Source of the DNA: a bacterium | Lineage (GTDB): Bacteria > Chloroflexota > Dormibacteria > Aeolococcales > Bog-877 | Assembly: GCA_021844355.1 (NCBI GenBank) | Contig: JAKBTP010000047.1 | Location: forward strand, 6,927-30,539 | Direction: 5' to 3' | DNA: 23,613 nucleotides | Shown here: piece by piece, positions 1-7,431 of the stretch | How the letters are laid out: each line of letters opens with the position of its first letter | Position numbering within the stretch: position 1 is the first letter of the stretch | Notes under the pieces: model-generated | The model's input: only the letters and a program-made list of their open reading frames with translations | What the model was told of the DNA's origin: nothing | Database searches by the model: none | Made by a program: the position numbers and the translations under genes

Positions 1-570
1 AGCATGCGGCGCCGGGGTGGCCGGCTCCGTCATGCTCCCCGTGGGGTTGCCTGGCAGCCCCGGGCCGGACCAACCCGGGGCCGGGGCCCGCTGGTGCTCC
101 CCCACCGGGGTCCCCACCACCTCGATGGGCTCGGGGGCCGGGATCGGGTGGTGGAGTTCGAACACCTCCTCATTGAAGAGGATCCGGTCCCCCACCTCGA
201 CCTCTCGTTCCGACATCCGCAGGGGCACCACCAGACTCACCAGCTTGAGGACCCCGGCGGTCATGGATCCGGCGTAGGCGGTGACCACCACCAGACCCAG
301 GAGCTGCATCAGCAGCTGGCGGGGATTGCCGTAGAAGAGGCCCGTCACCGTGACCCCCGGAGCGGAGCGCGCTCCGGGGTAGACCACCATCGCGGGCTTG
401 GCCACAAGCCCCACCATGACCCCTCCCACCGCCCCCGCGAGGAAGTGGGTATGGACCACCCCCAGGGTGTCGTCGGCCCGGCGGAAGGGGAAGCGGCCCG
501 CCTGAGTGGCTTTCCGTGGGCGACTTGGCCCCAGCCTAGGCCCGGACGGTCCGTGGCGGCTCAGCTCCAT
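1..570 (-). pseudogene. amt: Ammonium transporter (Amt/MEP/Rh) fragment, N-terminus missing; runs off the left edge
   Basis: The open frame from ATG 570 to the window edge encodes 190 residues. Residues 33-42 (DDTLGVVHTH), the following glycine-rich helix (to about 57) and the segment ending PLRMSE (116-121) match the last third of Amt channels: two transmembrane helices plus the start of the cytoplasmic tail. The second His of HTH aligns with the second pore histidine of the family. Amt proteins are normally 400-450 residues and this block sits near residue 310, so roughly 300 residues are missing. The first 31 residues are basic and Pro/Arg-rich and do not resemble Amt. The missing part cannot lie in another frame, because the hydroxylase large-subunit gene ends at 694. 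ATG 570 has no convincing ribosome site. It is probably a decayed remnant; a transcribed stand-alone tail is possible. The tail continues past base 1. Confidence 0.7.
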
Positions 571-666
571 GCCCCTAGTTTGCTCGTTGCATTTGGGGTC
601 GCTCACCCGATGGTCAGCCGGCCAACGCGGGCGGGAAAGGGCTGGTGGCGGACTTCGGGTTGGCCA

Positions 667-690
667 CCCGACCCGGCCGACCGGGTCGGG
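667..690 (-). terminator. Perfect 10-bp hairpin just after the hydroxylase large-subunit gene
   Basis: On the plus strand, CCCGACCCGG (667-676) pairs perfectly with CCGGGTCGGG (681-690) around a 4-nt loop. On the transcribed minus strand it begins 3 nt after the TGA stop (696-694) of the last gene of the long train. No U-tract follows, so it is a GC-rich hairpin terminator or 3'-end stabiliser rather than a classical rho-independent terminator. Confidence 0.6.
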
Positions 691-693
691 GGA

Positions 694-3039
694 TCAGGCC
701 GAGATGGCGCCTATCAACTCCACGATCCGCGCCGGCGGAAGGTGCTGCTCCAGCACCTTGGCCCCGAACGGGGAGATGGCATCCGCGATGGCGTTGCAGA
801 TGGTGGGAGGCGCCGCGATCATACCCCCCTCCCCCACTCCTCTGAAGTTGACGTCTGGGTCGAGGCGCACCGGGATCAGGTGCTCGATCTCGATGTGCGG
901 GATATCCAGTGAGGTGGGCAGGAGGTAGTCCATGAGCGTGGCCGAGAGGTACTGCCCTTGGGGGTCGTACGCGGAGCGCTCCAGCAGGACCGCCCCCACC
1001 CCCTGAGCCACCCCACCCCGGATCTGCCCGTCCACGACGGCTGGGTTGATCAGATCGCCGCAGTCCTCCACCACCAGGTAGCGGAGGATCCGCACCAGCC
1101 CGGTGTCGGGGTCGACCTCTACCACGCAGCAGTGGGTTCCCCCGGACCACCCGCTCTGCCCACCGTCGAAGTCCTCGGTGGCCGTGAGGTCCGCGTCCGT
1201 CCCCGGGGGAAGCTGCCCCGATCGGGCCGCCAGCTCTATGCGGCGGACCAGCTCGGCGAGGGGGAGCCGGCCCCCAGGGACCCCCGGGCCGACGAGTTCG
1301 CCGTGGGAGATGTCCAGCTCGGCGGGTGCCAGGTCCAGGATCTGGGCTGCGGCCTCGAGGACCTTGCCCCGCAGGCGGCGGGCGCCATGGAGAGCCGCGC
1401 CCCCGGCCATGGCCGCGAACCGGCTCCCGCCGGTCCCGAACCCCTCCGGCGTCCGCTGCGTGTCCCCCACCATCACCCGGACCTGGCCCAGCCGCATCCC
1501 GAACTCGTCGGCGGCCACCTGGGCCAGGGTGGTGCGGTGGCCCTGGCCGTGCGGCATCTGGGCCGTGTGCACCAGCAGCGACCCCTCCCGGTCCAGCTCC
1601 ACCCGCACCCGCTCGGTGTTCTCCTCCCCCCCCTCCTGGCGGGGACCGGGGGCCGGCTCGATGTAGGTGGCGAACCCCACTCCCAGGTATCGACCCTCCT
1701 CCCGCAGTTGGCGCTGGTGCTCCTGGAGGCTGGCGAGATCGACCATCTCGGCGGCTCGAAGGAGGGAGTCCCTGGCGGTTATGCCCGCGAGGCTGGGACC
1801 GGTCACCATCCTCAGGGGCGCCTCATCCCGGGTCGCCAGGTTGCGCAGCCTCACCTCCATGGCGCTGATCCCCAGCTCCTGGGCGACCAAATCAACCATC
1901 CGCTCGCGAACGAAGGTCTCCGCCGCCCACGGCCCCCGGTAGGCCACATAGCTGGCCTTGTTGGTGACCACCCCCGAGCTGGTGAAGGCGAGCGCCTCCA
2001 ACCGGTAGGGCCCGGGCATCATCTCCCGGACCGTGTCCACGACGAGCGGCGCGAACCCCGGGTAGGCCCCACTGTCGATGACCATCTGAACCCGAAGCGC
2101 CAGGATCAGGCCGCCGGCGGTCACCGCGGCCTCGACCTCGAAGCTCTCCTCCCGCGCCTGGCCGGACACCGTGAGGTTCTCCCAGCGGTCCTCGATCCAG
2201 CGCACCGGACGCCCCAGCGCTCGGCTGGCGGCGCAGCAGGCGACTTCCTCGCGGCTGGCCCCGAATTTGAGACCGAAGGAGCCGCCCACGTCCTCCGCCA
2301 CCACCCGCAGCCTGTCCAGCGGCATCCGCAGCTGCTCAGCCAGCATCCGCCGCGTGGTGTTGACCCCCTGCGTGGAGGCCCGCACCAGCAGCTGGCCGGA
2401 GGAGGGGTCGAAGCTGGCGAGGATGGCCCGCCCCTCCATGGGGACGTTCTGATGGCGATGCTGGTGGATCGAGGCACGCACCACCCGGTCCGCCCTCGCG
2501 AATGCTCCATCGACATTCCCGAAGACCTTGGTCTCTGGGCCGAAGAGCCGGTTGCCGCCCAGCTCCTCGAAGATGGCGGGCAGGTTGGGGTCGAGCGCCT
2601 GCTCCACGGTGACCACGGGAGCCAGCTCTTCGTAGTCGACCTGGATGAGCTCGCAGGCGTCCTCGGCCAGAGCGCGGCTCTCGGCCACCACCAGCGCCAC
2701 GGGGTCCCCGACCAGCCGCGCCTTGTCCACGGCCAGGATGCCGAATGACACCTTGCCACCGGATGGGGATGACTCGATGAGGGACGCCACGGGCGATGCC
2801 ATCTGCGCCATCTGGGCGCCGTCGAAGACGGCCACGACGCCGGGGGCGAGACGGGCGGACTCGGTGTGCACCGCCACGATCCGGGCGTGGGGGAGCGGAC
2901 TGCGGCAGAAGGCGGCGTGCAGCATGCCGGGCAGCCGGACGTCGGCCACGTAGGTGCCACGCCCGGTGAGGAGGCGCTCGTCCTCCACCCTGCGCACCGA
3001 GGCTCCGGTGTAGCGCTCAGCGGGAACCAGCGCCCTCAC
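694..3039 (-). CDS. Xanthine dehydrogenase/CoxL-family molybdopterin-binding large subunit
   Basis: This is a 781-residue Mo-cofactor subunit of a molybdenum hydroxylase; length is typical of CoxL-like proteins. Visible motifs are the N-terminal hammerhead-type start (ERYTGASVRRVEDE), GGSFG (252-256) near the Mo-cofactor site, AYRGPW (366-371) at the active-site loop, and GVGEGG (734-739) whose Glu737 aligns with the catalytic glutamate of the family. True form I CO dehydrogenase carries AYRCSFR with a catalytic Cys in this loop, and form II carries AYRGAGR; this protein has neither, so CO oxidation is unlikely. A nitrogen heterocycle or an aldehyde is more probable. The GTG start at 3039 overlaps the TGA of the small subunit by 4 bp (GTGA) and has a GGGGAGGGG ribosome site 5 nt upstream. 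The frame stays open farther upstream, but that extension is antisense-like Arg/Pro-rich sequence over the small-subunit gene and was rejected. Confidence 0.93.
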   Translation of the reverse strand: MRALVPAERYTGASVRRVEDERLLTGRGTYVADVRLPGMLHAAFCRSPLPHARIVAVHTESARLAPGVVAVFDGAQMAQMASPVASLIESSPSGGKVSFGILAVDKARLVGDPVALVVAESRALAEDACELIQVDYEELAPVVTVEQALDPNLPAIFEELGGNRLFGPETKVFGNVDGAFARADRVVRASIHQHRHQNVPMEGRAILASFDPSSGQLLVRASTQGVNTTRRMLAEQLRMPLDRLRVVAEDVGGSFGLKFGASREEVACCAASRALGRPVRWIEDRWENLTVSGQAREESFEVEAAVTAGGLILALRVQMVIDSGAYPGFAPLVVDTVREMMPGPYRLEALAFTSSGVVTNKASYVAYRGPWAAETFVRERMVDLVAQELGISAMEVRLRNLATRDEAPLRMVTGPSLAGITARDSLLRAAEMVDLASLQEHQRQLREEGRYLGVGFATYIEPAPGPRQEGGEENTERVRVELDREGSLLVHTAQMPHGQGHRTTLAQVAADEFGMRLGQVRVMVGDTQRTPEGFGTGGSRFAAMAGGAALHGARRLRGKVLEAAAQILDLAPAELDISHGELVGPGVPGGRLPLAELVRRIELAARSGQLPPGTDADLTATEDFDGGQSGWSGGTHCCVVEVDPDTGLVRILRYLVVEDCGDLINPAVVDGQIRGGVAQGVGAVLLERSAYDPQGQYLSATLMDYLLPTSLDIPHIEIEHLIPVRLDPDVNFRGVGEGGMIAAPPTICNAIADAISPFGAKVLEQHLPPARIVELIGAISA

Positions 3040-3551
3040 TTGGACCCCTCCCCAGCCAGCTCCCGGCCCTCGGCAGCGGCCAGCACCCCGCGGACGATGC
3101 TCTCGTACCCGGTGCAACGGCAGAGATTGCCCGAGAGCGCGTGGCGCACCTCGGCCTCGGTGGGGGTCGGGTTCTCGGCCAGGAGGGCTGCGGCCTGGAT
3201 CAGAAACCCCGGGGTGCAGAAGCCGCACTGGAAGCTGTGGCTGTCCCACATCGCCTGCTGGAGCCGGGAGAGCCGGCCGTCCCGGGCCAGCCCCTCCACG
3301 GTCTCGACCCGGCAGCCGTCGGCCGAAGCGGCCAGGACCAGGCAGGAGCGGGTGGGGAGCGAGTCCAGGAGGACGGTGCAGGCGCCACACACCCCGTGCT
3401 CGCATCCCAGGTGAGTGCCCGTGAGCCCCAGCTGGTCGCGCAGGAAGTCGGCGAGGGTGGTGCGCCCCTCCACCTCCCCCTCCCTCTCCTCGCCGTTGAC
3501 CTGCAGCCGGATGCTCAGCAAGGCCCCCTGGCCGACTTCGGGTTCAAGCAC
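3036..3551 (-). CDS. CoxS-like [2Fe-2S] small subunit of the molybdenum hydroxylase
   Basis: This 171-residue electron-transfer subunit carries two [2Fe-2S] clusters. The N-terminal plant-ferredoxin-like cluster uses Cys50, Cys55, Cys58 and Cys70 (GCEHGVCGAC). The C-terminal alpha-helical cluster uses Cys109, Cys112, Cys144 and Cys146 (QCGFCTPG and LCRCTGY). All eight ligands of the family are present. It would pass electrons from the Mo subunit to the FAD subunit. The GTG start at 3551 overlaps the end of the FAD-subunit gene by 8 bp and has a GGGGAGGGG ribosome site 6 nt upstream; the stop overlaps the large-subunit start by 4 bp. The gene order FAD, FeS, Mo is the coxMSL order. The start could lie a few codons further in, but the spacing to the ribosome site favours 3551. 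Confidence 0.95.
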   Translation of the reverse strand: MLEPEVGQGALLSIRLQVNGEEREGEVEGRTTLADFLRDQLGLTGTHLGCEHGVCGACTVLLDSLPTRSCLVLAASADGCRVETVEGLARDGRLSRLQQAMWDSHSFQCGFCTPGFLIQAAALLAENPTPTEAEVRHALSGNLCRCTGYESIVRGVLAAAEGRELAGEGSK

Positions 3552-4449
3552 CGGCCGCCCCTCCCCGGATGTCCGCCCGCCCGAACGCCGTCCGCAGAGC
3601 GCGCTCGGTCAACACCGTGGAGAGGTGCCGTCGGTAGGTGGCCGAGGCATGGAGGTCCTCCGGTGGCCTGAGGCGTGCCCCGACACTGCGGCCAGCTTCG
3701 CTGAACAGGCCCTCAGAGGAGGCCCGCCCTTCCAGTCCCAGCTCGTCAAGGGTGAGAAGACGGGGTCGGTCCCCCACGCCGGTCAGGGCGAGACGCAGGT
3801 CGACCACGCGGTCCCCTTCGCGGGTCACCGCGGCTGCCACTCCCACCATGGCGAAGTCGCCTGGGCGCCGGCTCACCTCCAAGAAGCACGTCCCCTCAGC
3901 GGGCGGAGCCGCCGGGACCCTGACCTCGGTCACCACCTCGTCGAACTCCAGGGCGGTGGTGAAGGGGCCGAGGAAGAAGTCCCGGGCAGGGATGGTCCGG
4001 GAGCCCCGGCCCAGGCTGCGCGCCGTGAGCTCCGCCCCCAGGACGAGGGCCGCCGCGGGCAGCTCGGCGGCCGGGTCCGCGTGGCACAGGCTGCCCACCA
4101 CCGTCCCCCGGGAGCGGATCGCCGGGTGTCCTATGAAATCCAGAGCCTCGAGGAGCAGCGGGCTCCTAGCCCGCACGAGAGGGTCGCGCTCAGCGACCAG
4201 CTCGGTGGTCAGGGCGCCGATCCGCAATCCGGCGCCATCCTCTTTAACCTCGGCCAGCCCAGGCACCCGTCTCAGGTCGACGAGCAGGGAGGGCCGGGCG
4301 AGCCGCAGGGCCAGCATGGGGATGAGGCTCTGGCCGCCCGCCAGGACCCTGGCCTCCCCGTCGCCGGCGGCGAGCAGCTCCAGCCCCTCTTCCAGGGATT
4401 CCGGGGCGCGATAGGCGAAGGGGGGCAGTTTCAACAGCCAGGAGAGCAT
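3544..4449 (-). CDS. CoxM-like FAD-binding subunit of the molybdenum hydroxylase
   Basis: This 301-residue protein belongs to the FAD-binding PCMH-type subunit family (CoxM; CO dehydrogenase medium subunit is about 290 residues). AGGQS (37-41) and TVVGSLCHADPAAELP (116-131) are the two flavin-binding signatures of the family. It would accept electrons from the FeS subunit and pass them to an acceptor. The frame is open for another 76 codons upstream, but that part is Arg/Pro-rich without family similarity, so ATG 4449 (MLSWLLKLPPF), which begins directly at the conserved domain, was chosen. No strong ribosome site is visible there. A 163-bp gap separates it from the PrpD gene, the only sizeable break in the gene train, so the hydroxylase genes may have their own promoter. 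Confidence 0.92.
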   Translation of the reverse strand: MLSWLLKLPPFAYRAPESLEEGLELLAAGDGEARVLAGGQSLIPMLALRLARPSLLVDLRRVPGLAEVKEDGAGLRIGALTTELVAERDPLVRARSPLLLEALDFIGHPAIRSRGTVVGSLCHADPAAELPAAALVLGAELTARSLGRGSRTIPARDFFLGPFTTALEFDEVVTEVRVPAAPPAEGTCFLEVSRRPGDFAMVGVAAAVTREGDRVVDLRLALTGVGDRPRLLTLDELGLEGRASSEGLFSEAGRSVGARLRPPEDLHASATYRRHLSTVLTERALRTAFGRADIRGGAAGA

Positions 4450-4612
4450 AGGCGGCAGCGCCTCGTGCCGGCAAGGACGAGGGCCCAACGAGGCGAGCGA
4501 TCGGCGAGCTGGACGACCCAGGGCAGGAGGCGCCGAGCACCGGCGGTGCGGCGCGAGGTCAGCCGGTCTCTGTCGTCCCCGGTGGAAGGGCCGCCGACGA
4601 GTGCCGGACCGC

Positions 4613-6067
4613 TCAGGTGGACAGCTGGTCCAGGAGATCCGGGACGGGCAGGCCGTCGAGGCGCTCCGGGTCGTCAAAGAGGCGCTCCAGAGAACCTACC
4701 CTCTCCGTGGTGAACTGCGCCTGGTCCAGGTTCCGCGTCAGCTTCCGGCGCAGCGGCAGGAGCGCCTCCTGCCGCCGCCTGGGATGACCGAGCGGGTACC
4801 AGACCACCTCCGGGCCGAACCGCTCCCCGCCGACCAGCTCGACGGCGACGGAGTTGGCCACGGCGCGGCGATCCGGATCGTGGTAGGCGATGGAGTACTC
4901 GGGATCTTCAGACACCCTGGTCAGTCCTCGGATCCGCTCCAGCTCCGGGTTCTGAGCCGCCTGGTCCTCGTAGGTCGAGTAGTCGAGTTCCCCGTACACC
5001 AGGGCGGCGGCAACCATGTACTGGAGGCAGTGGTCGCGGTCGGCGGCTGAGAGCAGCGGCCCACGCTTGTCCAGGATCGTCGCGCCCGAGCGCTGGGTGC
5101 GGACATCCAACTTCCGCACCTCCCCGAGCCGCCCCGCCAGTGCCGGCCGCAGCCGGATGGCCGCCTCCACGGCGGACTGCCCGTGGTACTCGGCGGGCCA
5201 GGGCACCTTGTACAGAACCTGCGGGGCCACCGCGACGCCGAGCGGGCCTTGGAGGCGCACCGCCTCCTCTCCCAGCACGGCGTTCAAGCCCCAGGTCGGC
5301 GCCGAGATCACCCGGGGGCAACCCCGCTCGCCACGGAGAGCCAGGAGCGCGAAGCGAAGCGCCCGCTGGACCGCCTCAGCCGCCGCCCACGACTTCCTCC
5401 AGCTGACCACCGGCTGGTGGCGATACACCCTGAGGGTGGAGGCGTCCGCCAGGGCGTTGGAGATGGCCGCCCGGACCTGCTCCTCGGCGGCTCCCAGCAG
5501 CCTGGCTCCCACGGCGGCGCTGGCGACCTCGACCAGGAGCACGTGGTCCAGCCCGCGGTCGTGCAGGCAACTGGCCGTGGCCAGCACCCCCTGGATCTCG
5601 TAGGCCTTGCAGATGGGCTCAAGTATCTCGCCCACCCGGAGTGGCGCCTCCCCAGCCATCCGTCGGCGCCGGCTCAGCTGGTCGGAGATCGCGAGGATGG
5701 CGCCCAGGTTGTCGGACGGATGGCTCCATTCCGCCGCCAGCCAGGTGTCGTTGAAGTCCAACCAGCGGATGGCCGCGGAGATCCCGAAGGCGGCGTCGAG
5801 CAGCCCCACCCGGTGCCCGGTGCCCGGGATGGGGGTGCCCCCCGAGGGATCCGGTGGGGCGGAGAGCGGTCCAAGCAGTGGTGCACAATCGGGGTGCCGG
5901 GCGCCCAGGCAGGCCACCCCCAGGGAGTCCAGGAGGCTGAGCCGGGCCGCGGCGCGCGCCGCATCGTCGAGCGCCAAGGGGGCCGTGACGTAGGCAGCGA
6001 TCTCTGCCACCAGCGGATCCCAGCCCGCGCTCCCCGCGGAGTCCCCGCCCACTCCCGGCGCGGCCAC
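4613..6067 (-). CDS. prpD: MmgE/PrpD family protein, probable 2-methylcitrate dehydratase
   Basis: This 484-residue protein is close to E. coli PrpD in length (483). The signature DFNDTW (104-109) and the following HPSDN (116-120) match the PrpD substrate-site region, and the C-terminal part has the family segment YHDPDRRAVAN. PrpD dehydrates 2-methylcitrate to 2-methyl-cis-aconitate in propionyl-CoA catabolism. The wider MmgE/PrpD family also includes cis-aconitate decarboxylase and iminodisuccinate epimerase, so the substrate is not certain. No prpB or prpC is in the window. The upstream neighbours MmsA and aminotransferase can generate propionyl-CoA, which supports the methylcitrate reading. 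The start is uncertain: GTG 6067, 5 nt after the aminotransferase stop, is chosen; GTG 6052 gives 479 residues. Neither has a clear ribosome site, so translational coupling is likely. Confidence 0.85.
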   Translation of the reverse strand: MAAPGVGGDSAGSAGWDPLVAEIAAYVTAPLALDDAARAAARLSLLDSLGVACLGARHPDCAPLLGPLSAPPDPSGGTPIPGTGHRVGLLDAAFGISAAIRWLDFNDTWLAAEWSHPSDNLGAILAISDQLSRRRRMAGEAPLRVGEILEPICKAYEIQGVLATASCLHDRGLDHVLLVEVASAAVGARLLGAAEEQVRAAISNALADASTLRVYRHQPVVSWRKSWAAAEAVQRALRFALLALRGERGCPRVISAPTWGLNAVLGEEAVRLQGPLGVAVAPQVLYKVPWPAEYHGQSAVEAAIRLRPALAGRLGEVRKLDVRTQRSGATILDKRGPLLSAADRDHCLQYMVAAALVYGELDYSTYEDQAAQNPELERIRGLTRVSEDPEYSIAYHDPDRRAVANSVAVELVGGERFGPEVVWYPLGHPRRRQEALLPLRRKLTRNLDQAQFTTERVGSLERLFDDPERLDGLPVPDLLDQLST

Positions 6068-6072
6068 CGAGG

Positions 6073-7431
6073 TCAGGTGGAGCAGTACCTGTCGGCGACG
6101 TCCAGGGCGTGGTCGAGGATGTCGATCCCCTCCAGGAGCTCGGCCTCCGAGATCACCAGCGGGGGTGCCACGTGGACGCGGTTGAAGTGGGTGAAAGGCC
6201 AGAGCCCCCCGGCCCGGCACGCCGCGGCCACCTCCGCCATCGGCTGGTTGGCCGCCCCCGAGGGGTTGAACGGCACCAGCATCTCCCGGGTGCCGCGATC
6301 CCGCACCAGCTCCACCGCCCACATCAGCCCCATCCCGCGCACCTCCCCCACGCTGGGGTGGTCCTCGGCGAGTCGCGCCAGGCGAGGGCCGGCCACCTCG
6401 GTCCCCAGCCTCCGGACATGGGCCAGGATCCCTTCCCTCTCAAAGGTCTCGATGCTGGCTACCCCCGCGGCGCACGCCAGCGGATGCCCGGAGTAGGTGA
6501 GGCCCCCGGGGAAGGCGCGGTCGGCAAAGGACTCCGCCACCTCACGTGAGATGACCACCCCGCCGAGAGGCACGTAACCGGAGTTGACCCCCTTGGCGAA
6601 GGTGAGCAGGTCCGGGACCACGTCGAAGGCGTTGCAGGCGAACCACTCCCCCACCCTGCCGAAGCCGACCATCACCTCGTCCAGGATCATGAGGATGCCG
6701 TGCTCGTCGCAGAGCCGGCGGACGCCGGGAAGGTACCCGGGGGGCGGGATCAGGACGCCATTGGTGCCCACCACCGTCTCCAGGATTACCGCCGCGATCG
6801 ATTGTGGGCCCTCGAACTCGATGACCTGGCGGAGGTGGGCCAGCGACCGCTCCGTCTCCTCCTCCGGAGTGGAGGCGTAGAACGCCGACCGGTAGGGGTA
6901 CGGGCCCATGAAGTGGACCACCGAGGGAAACCCTGGCTCGCTGCCCCAGCGACGGGGCTCGCCGGTGAGCGCTATGGAGGTGCCGGTGGCCCCGTGGTAC
7001 GAGCGGTAGGCGGCCAGCACCTTGTGACGTCCTGTGTGCAAGCGGGCCATGCGCACCGCGTGCTCGTTGGCCTCGGTGCCCCCGTTGGTGAAGAAGACCT
7101 GGTCCAGGTCGCCCGGGGCCCGCTCGGCGATCAGCCGGGCCAGCTCGCCCCGAACGTCGTTGGCGAAGGCCGGGGCCACGGTGCAGAGCCTGTCCGCCTG
7201 GCGCTTGATGGCCTCCACCAGCGCTGGGTGCTGGTGACCTAAGTTGGTGTAGACGAGCTGGGAGGAGAAGTCCAAATAGCGGTGCCCCTCGGAGTCCCAG
7301 AAGTGGCTCCCGCTGCCTCCTGTCACCAGTACTGGGTGCAGCTGCCGCTGGGCGGACCAGGAGTGGAAGACGTGCTCCCGGTCGTCGGCGATCGCCTGGG
7401 CAGCATCCGTGGGATGGCTCTCGGCAGTCAT
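6073..7431 (-). CDS. Class III PLP-dependent aminotransferase (omega-amino acid/taurine-pyruvate type)
   Basis: This 452-residue fold-type I aminotransferase moves an amino group, usually from an omega- or beta-amino acid or an amine, to pyruvate or 2-oxoglutarate. TNGGTEANE (115-123) is the phosphate-binding region, DEV (251-253) contains the Asp that binds the PLP pyridine nitrogen, and Lys280 in FAKGVNSGYVPLGG is the Schiff-base lysine. The pattern resembles beta-alanine/taurine:pyruvate aminotransferases more than ornithine or GABA enzymes. ATG 7431 overlaps the MmsA stop by 4 bp (ATGA), and no separate ribosome site is visible, which implies coupled translation. The product of a beta-amino acid donor would be malonate or methylmalonate semialdehyde, the substrate of MmsA. 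No sulfoacetaldehyde acetyltransferase gene is nearby, which argues against taurine. Confidence 0.92.
   Translation of the reverse strand: MTAESHPTDAAQAIADDREHVFHSWSAQRQLHPVLVTGGSGSHFWDSEGHRYLDFSSQLVYTNLGHQHPALVEAIKRQADRLCTVAPAFANDVRGELARLIAERAPGDLDQVFFTNGGTEANEHAVRMARLHTGRHKVLAAYRSYHGATGTSIALTGEPRRWGSEPGFPSVVHFMGPYPYRSAFYASTPEEETERSLAHLRQVIEFEGPQSIAAVILETVVGTNGVLIPPPGYLPGVRRLCDEHGILMILDEVMVGFGRVGEWFACNAFDVVPDLLTFAKGVNSGYVPLGGVVISREVAESFADRAFPGGLTYSGHPLACAAGVASIETFEREGILAHVRRLGTEVAGPRLARLAEDHPSVGEVRGMGLMWAVELVRDRGTREMLVPFNPSGAANQPMAEVAAACRAGGLWPFTHFNRVHVAPPLVISEAELLEGIDILDHALDVADRYCST

Noticed and set aside
958..2748. Long plus-strand open frames opposite the hydroxylase large subunit
   Set aside because: The products are Pro/His/Gly/Arg-rich with no family match, while the minus strand encodes a full, motif-complete molybdenum hydroxylase. 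They are GC-rich antisense shadows, as are similar frames elsewhere in the window.
3040..3405. N-terminal extension of the large subunit to 3405
   Set aside because: The extra 122 residues overlap the [2Fe-2S] subunit gene and are Arg/Pro/Gly-rich, and GTG 3039 has a good ribosome site and the usual GTGA coupling.
694..4449. Carbon monoxide dehydrogenase (CoxMSL) as functional assignment
   Set aside because: The gene order fits, but the large subunit lacks the AYRCSFR loop and its catalytic Cys, and no coxD/E/F-type maturation genes follow.
6073..7431. Taurine catabolism as the role of the aminotransferase
   Set aside because: Sequence resembles taurine-pyruvate aminotransferases, but no sulfoacetaldehyde acetyltransferase or sulfite exporter is nearby, and MmsA suits a beta-amino acid product better.
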